Source: Poriferisodalis sp965208925
GTDB taxonomy: Bacteria > Actinomycetota > Acidimicrobiia > Acidimicrobiales > Poriferisodalaceae
Reading direction: 5' to 3'
DNA: 64,000 bases
NCBI RefSeq assembly: GCF_965208925.1
Contig: NZ_OZ242364.1
Location: 3,348,001 to 3,412,000, forward strand
Both the position numbers and the translations under genes were made by a program. Numbering within the stretch: position 1 is the first letter of the stretch; each line of letters starts with the position of its first letter. Below are positions 43,306 to 52,543 of the stretch, piece after piece. The notes under the pieces are model-generated. The model was not told the origin of the DNA, did not search any database, and saw nothing but the letters and a program-made list of their open reading frames with translations.

Positions 43306-45021
43306 TCAGTGAGTCGCCGGGTCCGTTTGGGCACCGCGCACGAGCCGCCCGGGACGGGCGCCGGTGAACTCACCGTCGGCCGACACCTCGGTCCCGGCCA
43401 CGAAGGTGTGGCGGTAACCGATCGATCTCTGGATGAGGCGCTTGCCGCCGCTCGGCAGGTCGTACACCAACTCGGGCCGACCCACGCCCAGTGCGTCGAA
43501 GTCGACAACGTTGATGTCGGCTCGATAGCCGGGTGCAAGCAAACCGCGATCGGCCAGCCCGTAGGCGAGCGCGTTGGCGCGGGTCTGCTTGTGCACGAGA
43601 AACTCCAAGGGCAGGCCTTCGCCCCGGGTGCGATCGCGAGCCCAGTGAGTCAGCAGGTACGTGGGGTATGACGCGTCGCAGATCGTGCCCACATGGGCGC
43701 CGGCGTCACCGATCCCGCAGATCGTGTAGGGGTCCGCCAGCATCTCGCGGATCACCTCGAGGCTGCCGCCCGTGTAGTTCTCGAAGGGATACAGGAGCAA
43801 GGCGTCGCCGTCACCGTCCGAGAGCAGGTCCAGTGCCAGCTGCCACGGGCTGACGCCGAGATCGGCCGCCCGGGCCGCCACCGAGGCACCCGGTTCAGGC
43901 TCGTAGTCGGGAACGTCGCCCAGCTCGAAGGCACGGGTGAGGGCGTAGTCCATCCACTTGCTGAAGCCGTCAGCCGGACGGTCCTCCACCAGTGACCGCC
44001 GCAGCGTCTCGTCGTTGCGCATGCGGGCTGCTCGCTGCGCTGTCGGCAGGTGAGCGATCTCGCGGTAGGCCGGGTGATTGCCGAAGGGATTGACCGACAC
44101 GTCGAGCCCCAGCAGCACGCTGATCGGGCGGCAGCCCACTTGCCCGTTCGCTGCAACACCGTCTGCGTTCGCGGCGTGGATCTCAGACAGGGTCTCCCGC
44201 CAGAGCTCCGGTGCGTTGTCGACCTGCAGCAGCAGCACCGACAGCGGTCGGCCTGACAACTCGGCTGCGGCCCGCAGTGTTGCGAACTCACCGGGCCCGA
44301 AGTCGGAGTTCACCTGCAGCACCCCGGCTCCGGCCCGCTTCATCGCGGTGGCGACTGCGGCGAGCTCTGGATCGCCTGCCGACAGCGACGGCGTGAGACG
44401 GCCGTCCGCGGCCTTGTGCTTGGTGGTTCGACTGGTGGTGAACCCGAGTGCTCCCGCCTCGAATGCTTCGATGACCAACTCGGTGATCTGCTCGAGCTCT
44501 TCGGTCGACGGCGTCTCGGCATGATCGGCACCGCGCTCGCCCATCACGAAGAACCGCAGCGCGCCATGGGGCAGCTGGCTGCCGACATCCATGACCCTCG
44601 GTGTCGCATCGAGCGCGTCGAGGTACTCGGGGTAGCTGGTCCAGCAGAAATCGATGCCGTCGGCGAGGACAGTGCCCGGAATGTCCTCAACGCCTTCCAT
44701 CAGGTTGATGAGGTAGTCCTCGGTGCCCGGTTTCACCGGGGCGAAGCCGACGCCGCAGTTGCCGAAGATCGCGGTGGTCACCCCGTGCCACGACGACGGC
44801 GTCATCTCGGGATCCCAGGTGGCCTGCCCGTCGTAGTGGGTGTGAATGTCCACCCAGCCGGGCACCACGAGGTGGCCCTCGGCGTCGATCTCACGGCGAC
44901 CCCGGCCGGTCACCTCGCCGACGTCGGCGACGATCCCGTTGTCCATGGCGACATCGGCGGTACGAGGCGGGCCGCCGCTCCCGTCAACGACAGTCCCGTT
45001 GCGGATCACGACGTCAGCCAT
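43306..45021 (-). CDS. N-acyl-D-amino-acid deacylase family amidohydrolase
   Basis: 571 residues from ATG 45021. Amidohydrolase fold: DVVIRNGTVVDGSGGPP, the metal motif GWVDIHTHYDGQATWDPEM, GNCGVGFAPVKPG, VNSDFG, and the C-terminal ICGIGDAGAHVGTICDASY, where D-aminoacylases keep a catalytic Asp. The substrate is probably an N-acylated amino acid or cyclic imide. Frame upstream of the ATG overlaps the glycosyltransferase and is not conserved. Confidence 0.87.
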   Translation of the reverse strand: MADVVIRNGTVVDGSGGPPRTADVAMDNGIVADVGEVTGRGRREIDAEGHLVVPGWVDIHTHYDGQATWDPEMTPSSWHGVTTAIFGNCGVGFAPVKPGTEDYLINLMEGVEDIPGTVLADGIDFCWTSYPEYLDALDATPRVMDVGSQLPHGALRFFVMGERGADHAETPSTEELEQITELVIEAFEAGALGFTTSRTTKHKAADGRLTPSLSAGDPELAAVATAMKRAGAGVLQVNSDFGPGEFATLRAAAELSGRPLSVLLLQVDNAPELWRETLSEIHAANADGVAANGQVGCRPISVLLGLDVSVNPFGNHPAYREIAHLPTAQRAARMRNDETLRRSLVEDRPADGFSKWMDYALTRAFELGDVPDYEPEPGASVAARAADLGVSPWQLALDLLSDGDGDALLLYPFENYTGGSLEVIREMLADPYTICGIGDAGAHVGTICDASYPTYLLTHWARDRTRGEGLPLEFLVHKQTRANALAYGLADRGLLAPGYRADINVVDFDALGVGRPELVYDLPSGGKRLIQRSIGYRHTFVAGTEVSADGEFTGARPGRLVRGAQTDPATH

Positions 45022-45052
45022 GGCAGTGAGCGTACTGAGTGGTGCGACGGTG

Positions 45053-46060
45053 CTACCGGGCCCGGCTGCCTCGCCCGCTGCGCAAGAAACCAGCGCCCCA
45101 CGAGAGGTGCATGACGGCGAAGGCACAAGCTGCGCGCAATCGATCACCGGCCGAAGGAAGACGCTGACGCAGCCGGGCCGCGGCGAGCGTGCACGCACCG
45201 AGGTACGCGGCCGGCAAGATGCCGCCGCGCAGGCGACCACGCGCCAGCTCGAACACCGACACCGCCAGGCCCACAACCAGTGCGGGCGCCGCGAGCTGCC
45301 GCGGCCGCATCGAGCGCGGGTGGCGGCTGATCACCACACGCTTCCAAGCGCCATACTCGAAGTACTGGCGCGCCAAGCCTGCCCAGTTCGACCGCGGCTG
45401 GTACTCCACCACCAAGCTCGGGTCCAGCCACACCACGTGGCCCTGCTCTCGCAAGCGCCAGTTCAGCTCGTAGTCCTGGTTGCGTTCCAGCGTCTCGTCG
45501 AACCCGCCGACAGAAGCGAGCGCGGCAGCATCGAATACGCCCAGGTACACCGTGTCGACGGGTCCTTCATCGCTTCCCCGCCGGAAAGCGGCCGGACCTC
45601 CCCCAAGAGGCGACGACAGCGCTGCGGCGATGACTCGGCTCAGGTCACCCTGGCCCACCGGCCGCTGCACACCGCCGACGTTCGCTGCGCCAGTGCGCTG
45701 CAGCGTCGCCACTGCTCGCTCCACGTAGTCGGCTGGGAGTCTCGCTTGGGCGTCGACTCGCACAATGATCTCGCCGTCTGCCGCACTGATCGCGAGATTG
45801 AGACCTGACGACGTGGTACCGGCCGGGTTCGAGACCACTCGGATGGGCCGCACCGGCCGAACATCCGAGCCCGTGGTGTGCGCCCGGCGCCGCGCCACGG
45901 CCTCAGTGTCATCCGTGCTGGGTGCCGTCGCCACGATCACCTCCATCGGCCCGGGATACGTCTGCGCGCTGACCGCATCGAGACAGCCGGGCACCTCTGC
46001 AGCGCACTGACGCGCTGGAATCACCACCGAGACCAGGGGCAGATCGCCGTTGCTGCTCAC
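45053..46060 (-). CDS. Family 2 glycosyltransferase
   Basis: 335 residues from GTG 46060. GT-A fold: LPLVSVVIPARQCAAEVPGCL at the N-terminus, PSTDDTEAVARR, DxD-like VRVDAQARLPADYVERA, GGFDETLERNQDYELNWRLREQG with the ED-like acceptor-site motif QDYELNWRL, and one or two hydrophobic segments in the C-terminal third (LAAPALVVGLAVSVFELA). Its GTG overlaps the stop of the glycosylphosphotransferase gene (GTGA), so both serve one surface polysaccharide. Confidence 0.87.
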   Translation of the reverse strand: MSSNGDLPLVSVVIPARQCAAEVPGCLDAVSAQTYPGPMEVIVATAPSTDDTEAVARRRAHTTGSDVRPVRPIRVVSNPAGTTSSGLNLAISAADGEIIVRVDAQARLPADYVERAVATLQRTGAANVGGVQRPVGQGDLSRVIAAALSSPLGGGPAAFRRGSDEGPVDTVYLGVFDAAALASVGGFDETLERNQDYELNWRLREQGHVVWLDPSLVVEYQPRSNWAGLARQYFEYGAWKRVVISRHPRSMRPRQLAAPALVVGLAVSVFELARGRLRGGILPAAYLGACTLAAARLRQRLPSAGDRLRAACAFAVMHLSWGAGFLRSGRGSRAR

Positions 46061-47559
46061 CTGGCGTTGCGCCGAGCCATGACCACGAAGCTCTTCGCCA
46101 TGATCTCCCAGTCGAGCACCGGCGACCAGTTGACGACGTACTGCAGATCGTGGCCGAGCTTGTAGCCGGGATCGGTCTGGTAATGACCCTGCGTCTGCGC
46201 GAGCCCCGTGATGCCGGGCGGCACGTCGTGTCGCCGGCCGTACCCGGCGATCTCGCTCTCGAGCCGTGCGACGAATTGCGGACGTTCGGGCCGGGGCCCC
46301 ACCAGTGACATCGTGCCGGTCAGCACGTTCCACAGCTGCGGCAACTCGTCGAGACGGGTGCGGCGCAGCCAACCCATTCCGCTCATCACACGAGGATCGT
46401 TCGAGGCTGCCAGCACCGGGCCGTCAGACTCGGCATCACGCGCCATCGTGCGGAACTTCAGCAGCACGAACGGCGCCCCGCCGCGACCTACTCGTTCCTG
46501 CCGGTACAGCACTCCCCGACCGCCCACAATCCTGACGTAGACGGCCACTGCGGCAGTGAGCGGCAGTGCGAACGGGGCGAGCAGCGCCAGGTACGCCAGA
46601 TCCAGGAGCCGCTTGAAGCGCAGGCGGCACGCTGGCAGCGCGTGGGTTCGGAGCGCGACGAATGGCATGCCCCCGATCTGGCGGCTGCGCTGCAGTCCGA
46701 GCAATGTGTCCGCCGGCGTGATCCGCCGGAACACGGCGACATTGCGCAGTTCCAGTTCGCCGAGCGGCTCGGGATAGATGGACTCGAGTGGTTGGCCTGA
46801 GAGGAGCAGCAGCTCGGTGACGTCGAGCCGATCTGCCTCGGGGATGATCAGCGCAGGGTCCGTCAGGCTGCCCGCAACCACTGCGTCGGCCTCGGCATCA
46901 GCAAGGTGCTCGGCAGCGGACTCGATGTCAGCAGCCGAACCCACCAGCAGCATCCGGGGCCTGCCGAACCGCAGCAGGCGCACGCGACGTGCACCCCAGC
47001 GATTGAACGAGATCAGCACGGCGCCCGCCACTGCCAGCACGACCAGGTTCGCCCTGGGCATCAGGTAGCGGCCTGTCAGCAACGTGACCGTAGCGTCGCC
47101 GCCCACCGCCATGAAGGTCAGGAGCATGGCGCGCGGCAGCCATGGCCGATGCCCCAGACGTTGCTCGAATTCGTAGAGGCCGCCGAAGTAGTAGACGGTC
47201 ATGTGCAGGAAGGTGGCGACCCCGAATCCGATTAGGTAGTGCATCCGCGGGTATGTCGGCCAGTCGAGGCCGAAACGCACCACGGTGATGGCCACCATCA
47301 AGGCGAACAACGTCACGGCGTCCACGACATACAGAGCCCGGAATCGGAATCGGCTCGACTGGTACGACTGCGGCGCACCTGACTTCGCGGCGTACGCACG
47401 TTCGACAGGCATTTCGGCGTGATCGCGAGCCCTGAGGCTCACCGGCGCCGCCCGGTCGCCTGCGCCATTGCCACGCGCCGATCCGGCCGGCGCGGGCCCA
47501 GTACCCCGAACGTCGCGCCGGTCTCCTTCGGCAGTTTCCGGAATGGGGCCGATGCGCAT
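46057..47559 (-). CDS. Exopolysaccharide polyprenyl glycosylphosphotransferase
   Basis: 500 residues from ATG 47559, preceded by GGGAGG; starts further upstream would overlap the divergent gene. Four N-terminal membrane helices, a CoA-binding-like middle (LLVGSAADIESAAEHL), then the catalytic domain: KRLLDLAYLALLAPFALPL, YRQERVGRGGAPFVLLKFRTM, TRLDELPQLWNVLTGTMSLVG and PRPERP. It starts repeat-unit assembly by moving sugar-1-phosphate to undecaprenyl phosphate. Confidence 0.93.
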   Translation of the reverse strand: MRIGPIPETAEGDRRDVRGTGPAPAGSARGNGAGDRAAPVSLRARDHAEMPVERAYAAKSGAPQSYQSSRFRFRALYVVDAVTLFALMVAITVVRFGLDWPTYPRMHYLIGFGVATFLHMTVYYFGGLYEFEQRLGHRPWLPRAMLLTFMAVGGDATVTLLTGRYLMPRANLVVLAVAGAVLISFNRWGARRVRLLRFGRPRMLLVGSAADIESAAEHLADAEADAVVAGSLTDPALIIPEADRLDVTELLLLSGQPLESIYPEPLGELELRNVAVFRRITPADTLLGLQRSRQIGGMPFVALRTHALPACRLRFKRLLDLAYLALLAPFALPLTAAVAVYVRIVGGRGVLYRQERVGRGGAPFVLLKFRTMARDAESDGPVLAASNDPRVMSGMGWLRRTRLDELPQLWNVLTGTMSLVGPRPERPQFVARLESEIAGYGRRHDVPPGITGLAQTQGHYQTDPGYKLGHDLQYVVNWSPVLDWEIMAKSFVVMARRNAR

Positions 47560-47684
47560 GAACCTCCCGATGGCGAACGCGGCACCAAGGCTACGCTGCG
47601 CTCTCTCGGCCGCTCGTTGCGGCAGGCTGCGGTCCGCTCGATCGTTCTTCCCCGACCGGGCCGACCCGGATCCAGGGGCCAGCA

Positions 47685-49277
47685 ATGACGACACGGCAGA
47701 AACTCCTGAGACGCCTGTTCTCAGGTTGGACCGCGGTGATCATCATCTGTCTCGCTGTGCTGGCCCTGTGGGCTCCAGACCTCGACTTGCCGCTCGGCAA
47801 CAGCGACGATGGCCGCATCTTCGGTCGGGCGGGGCTCCAGGCTCGCAATTTCTGGGAGCTGGGACCAATGGAATCCCGATTCGGCGCGATCATGGATCCG
47901 TACATCCGCGCCGAGTTCGATGTCCCACCTCGCTCGGAACCGCCGTTGGACGCCGTTACCTATGCGCACCATCCGCCGCTCAGGCTGTTCATCACCATCG
48001 CCTCCATCGGTGTCCTCGGCGACAATCTCCCGGCGCTGCGCATCACCGATTTTCTGATCGGCGCAGCCACAGTGGCGCTCATGGCAGCGCTGCTGCGCGT
48101 GGTCGGAGTGAGCTGGGGACCGGCGTTGCTGGCCGTGATGGTCATGGCAAGCACAGGCTTCTTCTATGTCTTCGCGCGGCACGGCATCAGCTTCTCGTTG
48201 CTCCTCGCCGTCACCGCCACGGTGGCGAGATTGCGCCAGATCGAAAAACCGCCGCGCTGGGCACTGGCGGGCGCCGCTGCGCTCGCTGCGCTCACCGCAC
48301 TGCATTCGTGGATAGCCATCGCGTCGCTGGGATTGCTGGTGCCGTGGCTGTTCGTGGGCACGATCCAACGACGCCGAAAAGAGAGCGAACTGGGTTCTCA
48401 GCCCATACGGAGCCTTGGCCAGTTGGTACGTCTCGGCTGGTCACCGGCGCTGAGCGCGATCTTGGCCGGGGCAGTCGCCGGCGGACTGCTCACAGCAGCG
48501 TGGCTGCTCAACGCCACCGATGTATCCGAACTCAGTGAACGAGTCGCGTTCCGCACGGGAACCGACGTCTCGACGGCCATTGAGCAACGGAACTTCAGCC
48601 TCGGGGAGTTCCTGGCGCGTCAGTGGCGCTTCGCGAGCCACGAACTCATGACCTCTTGGTGGCTGAGGCTGCTGCTGCTCCCGGCGCTGGTGGCCGCATT
48701 CGTCGACCGTCGCACCCGTGGCCCTGCTCTGATCACGCTCGCTGTCGCCGCGTCGCTGACCTTTGTCTTCCAGCAGGGCGCGTGGATCCATCGTCTCTGG
48801 AATTTTCCCTGGCTGGCTCCCACGATCATCGGGTTGGCTGCGCTCATCGATGCCGCTCGGAGAACGCTCCGGGGACCTGCTGCCAAGTTGCGTTGGCCAC
48901 TCGGCCTCGCGGCGGCCGTGTTCCCGATCGCAACATTGGTACTCGTCGTGGCCGGGCCGACGAGGGACTTCTACCTGACGGACCCAGCCGACGCCGGTGC
49001 TGTAGTCGAGGAAGCTCTTGCGACCGCTCCCGACATCACCGATGCCGACTTGGTGTGGATCACGTCGGGCCTATCGACAGCCCGCTGGGCGTCGTACTAT
49101 CTTGATCTCCCCGTGTGGTCGCTGGACGAGAGCAAACTTGACGAAGTCGTCGCATCCGATCTCATACTTCTCCGCAACGACCGCATTCCTGATTTCGTGC
49201 CCGACAGCGCCATTGCGCGAGCGCTGGCCGTCGGCGAGTCCTACACGCTGATCACTGCTGCTGAGTTGGCGAAGTGA
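47685..49277 (+). CDS. Multi-pass membrane glycosyltransferase-like protein (GT39/ArnT style)
   Basis: 530 residues, about 10-12 hydrophobic helices. The N-terminal outer loop with NSDDGRIFGRAGLQARNFWELG resembles the acidic loop of GT-C enzymes (GT39, ArnT), where an Asp is catalytic; YAHHPPLRLFI follows. It would transfer a sugar from a polyprenyl-linked donor outside the membrane. The stop overlaps the next ATG/GTG by four bases, placing it in one unit with the two-domain GT2. Confidence 0.75.
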   Translation: MTTRQKLLRRLFSGWTAVIIICLAVLALWAPDLDLPLGNSDDGRIFGRAGLQARNFWELGPMESRFGAIMDPYIRAEFDVPPRSEPPLDAVTYAHHPPLRLFITIASIGVLGDNLPALRITDFLIGAATVALMAALLRVVGVSWGPALLAVMVMASTGFFYVFARHGISFSLLLAVTATVARLRQIEKPPRWALAGAAALAALTALHSWIAIASLGLLVPWLFVGTIQRRRKESELGSQPIRSLGQLVRLGWSPALSAILAGAVAGGLLTAAWLLNATDVSELSERVAFRTGTDVSTAIEQRNFSLGEFLARQWRFASHELMTSWWLRLLLLPALVAAFVDRRTRGPALITLAVAASLTFVFQQGAWIHRLWNFPWLAPTIIGLAALIDAARRTLRGPAAKLRWPLGLAAAVFPIATLVLVVAGPTRDFYLTDPADAGAVVEEALATAPDITDADLVWITSGLSTARWASYYLDLPVWSLDESKLDEVVASDLILLRNDRIPDFVPDSAIARALAVGESYTLITAAELAK

Positions 49278-52200
49278 ACCAGCCTGTGCCGCCCGCCGAC
49301 GTACGAGGCAACGATTGGCGTTCGCTCCCTGTGCCCCCAGCGGATGCCTTCGTTCCTGAACGCCCAGTCAGCGTGGTGATCACGTATTTCGAGGCGCTTG
49401 ACGCCCTTGCACTCACGCTTGCGGCGCTCGAGACGCAGACATACCCCCGGGATCTGTTCGAGATTGTCATCGTCGACGACGGCTCACGTGAGCCGTTGAA
49501 GGCGCCGTCGCCAACCCCGCTCGAAATCCGCGTCGTGCATCAGGAAGACCTGGGCTTCGGCCTTGCACGCGCACGCAACACCGGTGTCCGGGCCGCCTCG
49601 CACGACATCATCGTGTTCTTGGACTGCGACATGATGCCCGAAGCCGGTTGGCTGGCTGAACATGCGCGTTGGCACCATGCCGCCAGCGACGTCCTGACTC
49701 TCGGTTTTCGAGCGCACGTCGACGTTGCCGGAATCGACGCAGGCGGCGTCAGGAACCGGAAAGGATCTCTGTCGGAGCTGTTCAAGGGTCGCGCCGTCGA
49801 CCGGCCGGAATGGATCGAGTTCCACATGGCGCGCACCGATGATCTCACGTCTGACGCTGATGACCTCTTCCGTGTCGTCACGGGGGGCAATCTGGGCGTG
49901 TCCCGCTCGTTCTTCGAACTGGTGGGCGGTTACGACGAGACATTCACCCAGTGGGGGTGCGAGGACACCGAGTTCGGCTACCGCGCTTTCACACGCGGTG
50001 GTGTGCTCGTCCCAGCACGTGACGCGATGTGCTGGCATCAAGGTCCGGGCGCAGCGCCGAGCAGCGGCGAGAAGGCCAGCTTGGAATTGCAACGCGCCAA
50101 GATTTCGCAGCTGATCGCGCACCACGGCTTCCGGCAGGCAAAGCCCGGTCGGAGCTTTTCGGTGCCGCAGTATCTGGTGACCGTGGTGCCCGGTGACGCC
50201 GACCCCGAGACATTGCTCGAGACGGTCGAGCGCATACTGGGCAGCACGCTGCACGACCTCATCGTCTGGGTTGACGAATCCCCTCAGCGGTGCCGGGGTG
50301 ACAGCGCGGGATATGAGCGATTCCGTCGGCTCGTCGCCGGCGACGCGCGTGTGCGTTTGGGGCCCGAAGGCGGCGCTGCGGAGGCGTTCGCCGCTGCCGC
50401 CTTTCACATCGCCGTGCCTGCGGGTGCCGACTTGGCCCCGGACGATCTGATGCGAATGGCTCGGTCGCTCAAGTCGGCCTCCCGAACCCAATTGGATCTC
50501 TCGGACGGCACGTCGATCTCGTTGACCCGAGCGCGTCTCGTGCATCGAGCCGCGCGCACGGGCATGCCCTGCGATCAAGGCAGCGACGCCACCGCCGAGC
50601 AGCTGAGAGTCGAGCAGGCACCCCTGATCGGCAGAGCGCAGCCCAGCCCAGCGGCCCGTGTGACGCCACACCGACAGCGCGCAGCCGCATCCAGTGCACG
50701 GGCTGATCGTCGTCAGGCCGCCGCAGCAAGAAGAATCGCTCGGCCTTCCGCCGCAGCGCGACTCGACAGGGTTCGCGAGATGTCCCGAAGCCTGTCTCGG
50801 CAGGCGCTGCAGGTTCGGAGCTCGGGGGACGCGATGCGGCTTGCCCAGGCCGTCGGGACCTGGGTCGGCGCGGCGCTCGCATGGCGTGTGCGCTGGATCG
50901 CTTGGAAGCACCGTCAAGCCGCGAGATGGATCATGTGGAGAACCCTGCGCGCGCAGAGTTGGGTTCGGCGTGCTTCCCGACGCACTATGTGGAAGACCCT
51001 GCGTGCACACAGTTGGGCTCGACGCGCTTCGAGACGCACTATGTGGAAAACCCTGCGTGCACAGAGCTGGGCCAGGCGCGCATCCCGGCGCACCATGTGG
51101 AGAACGCGCCGAGCACTCGGCCCGTCGACACTTGGGATCCGACCCGCCGCGTACCGGCTGGGACCGCACCTCGTGGCGCGCGGACCGACGGCGAGCCAGC
51201 TCTTCGAAGCGTCAAGCCGGGTAGATGACGAACTCGGACCTGCAGCGCGAGTCCTGCTCATTGACGGCGAGCACGATCGGCCTCCCCAAGCCGATGACGT
51301 CGAGTTGCGAATCATCAAGATGGCTGACTTGGAGCCCGCCTCGCAGGTACCAGCCTTCGACGCGGAGCAGGTCAATCCGGTGAATTGGACGATGGACTGC
51401 CGAAAGACGTCGGCGGCGCTTGGTCCCGCGCGGCTCTTGCCGAATGAATTGGACATCCGCAAGACCGCGAACCCCGACAAGATTCTGGCCTGCCGACGGT
51501 TCCACCACGTCGTCGACACTGCGGCATTCCATGAGAGCACTCGTCGCCGCGCAGCATCCTTGGCCACTCTCGCAGCATGCGGCGTGGTGGTTCACATGAT
51601 CGATGAGGATCCGAGTCTCCGAGAAATGCTGGGACCCGATCTCTATGCGTTGATGAGAGATCCTGCAGTCCCAGAATTCAGCGAGCAGCAACGAGAGTCC
51701 CACAGCATCGCTATGCGACGCGAGGCATTGCGGAAGCACTCGCTGCGGGCGCGTGCCCGCCAAGTGCTGGCGGTGGCAGAGCTTGAGGCGCCCCCGCTGC
51801 CGATGGTCTCGGTCTTGCTGGCAACCTGCCGACCATCGCTGGTCGACACAGCAATCACGAGCGTGGCGATCCAGACATACCCACATGTCGAGCTGGTATT
51901 GGCCCTGCACGGCGAAGGTTTCGACCACGACGAGATCGACGTGCTTCGCCAGCGCCTCCCCTTCTCGAGCAAGACAGTGCCCGTACCGCGTTCCGCTCCG
52001 CTCGGCACCGTGCTCAACGAGGCGGTTGCGGCGTCATCGGGGGATCTGATCACGAAGTTCGACGACGATGACTTGTACGGTCCAGAGCACTTGTGGGATC
52101 TCGTGCTCGCCCACGAATTCTCAGGGGCATGCCTCGTCGGCAAGGCCGCCGAGTACGTCTATCTCGAACGCAGCAACCGCACGATCCAGCGCTTCCGGGG

Positions 52201-52489
52201 CGGCGCTGAGCGCCTGAGCTCCGAACTCAGCCTGGCCGGCGGCGCAATGATGATCTCCCGCAGCGACCTCGACTCTGTCCTCGGCTGGCAGGACATTCCA
52301 TCAGGGGTCGACAAGGCGTTGATCGACGACGTTGCCGCGAGCGGGCGTCGCCTCTACCGAACCCACGGCAAGGGATATGTGCTGGTGCGACATGGGGACT
52401 CGCATACCTGGGGTGTCGACGACGCTTACTTCGAAGAGCAAGCACAGGAAATCCGCGACGGGCGTGATCTCGCGTTCGCCGGGCTCTGA
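49274..52489 (+). CDS. Two-domain family 2 glycosyltransferase with central Arg/Trp repeats
   Basis: 1071 residues from GTG 49274. Domain 1 (residues ~30-270): VSVVITYFEALDALALTL, VIVDDGS, FLDCDMMPEAGW and GGYDETFTQWGCEDTEFGYR, the WGxEDxE pattern of galactosyltransferase-like GT2s. A long middle (~270-830) contains a 54-bp tandem repeat giving MWKTLRAQSWARRASRRT. Domain 2 (~835-1060): LPMVSVLLATCRPSLVDTAI and TKFDDDDLYGPEHLWDL with DDDD in place of DxD. Fusion of two transferases with a basic spacer is unusual. Coupled to the preceding membrane protein. Confidence 0.85.
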   Translation: MNQPVPPADVRGNDWRSLPVPPADAFVPERPVSVVITYFEALDALALTLAALETQTYPRDLFEIVIVDDGSREPLKAPSPTPLEIRVVHQEDLGFGLARARNTGVRAASHDIIVFLDCDMMPEAGWLAEHARWHHAASDVLTLGFRAHVDVAGIDAGGVRNRKGSLSELFKGRAVDRPEWIEFHMARTDDLTSDADDLFRVVTGGNLGVSRSFFELVGGYDETFTQWGCEDTEFGYRAFTRGGVLVPARDAMCWHQGPGAAPSSGEKASLELQRAKISQLIAHHGFRQAKPGRSFSVPQYLVTVVPGDADPETLLETVERILGSTLHDLIVWVDESPQRCRGDSAGYERFRRLVAGDARVRLGPEGGAAEAFAAAAFHIAVPAGADLAPDDLMRMARSLKSASRTQLDLSDGTSISLTRARLVHRAARTGMPCDQGSDATAEQLRVEQAPLIGRAQPSPAARVTPHRQRAAASSARADRRQAAAARRIARPSAAARLDRVREMSRSLSRQALQVRSSGDAMRLAQAVGTWVGAALAWRVRWIAWKHRQAARWIMWRTLRAQSWVRRASRRTMWKTLRAHSWARRASRRTMWKTLRAQSWARRASRRTMWRTRRALGPSTLGIRPAAYRLGPHLVARGPTASQLFEASSRVDDELGPAARVLLIDGEHDRPPQADDVELRIIKMADLEPASQVPAFDAEQVNPVNWTMDCRKTSAALGPARLLPNELDIRKTANPDKILACRRFHHVVDTAAFHESTRRRAASLATLAACGVVVHMIDEDPSLREMLGPDLYALMRDPAVPEFSEQQRESHSIAMRREALRKHSLRARARQVLAVAELEAPPLPMVSVLLATCRPSLVDTAITSVAIQTYPHVELVLALHGEGFDHDEIDVLRQRLPFSSKTVPVPRSAPLGTVLNEAVAASSGDLITKFDDDDLYGPEHLWDLVLAHEFSGACLVGKAAEYVYLERSNRTIQRFRGGAERLSSELSLAGGAMMISRSDLDSVLGWQDIPSGVDKALIDDVAASGRRLYRTHGKGYVLVRHGDSHTWGVDDAYFEEQAQEIRDGRDLAFAGL
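50933..51112 (+). repeat. 54-bp tandem repeat, three full units and a partial fourth
   Basis: Units start at 50933, 50987, 51041 and 51095 with ATGTGGAGAACC / ATGTGGAAGACC-type sequence, each 54 bp, in frame, encoding 18 residues of the pattern MW(R/K)TLRA(Q/H)SW.RRASRRT. Units differ by several substitutions. The product is strongly basic and tryptophan-bearing, possibly a membrane or glycan contact. Confidence 0.85.
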
Positions 52490-52501
52490 CACCATCAGCA
52501 G

Positions 52502-52540
52502 CCTGAATGCTGTCGCGCAGCGCCCTGAATGCTGTCGCGC
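52502..52540 (+). repeat. 17-bp direct repeat between convergent genes
   Basis: CCTGAATGCTGTCGCGC at 52502-52518 and again at 52524-52540, five bases apart, in the gap between the two-domain GT2 gene and galE. Confidence 0.7.
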
Positions 52541-52543
52541 GCT

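Noticed and set aside
49484..51169. 561-codon minus-strand ORF across the GT repeat
   Set aside because: Antisense to the two-domain glycosyltransferase; periodic only because the 54-bp repeat is open in both strands.
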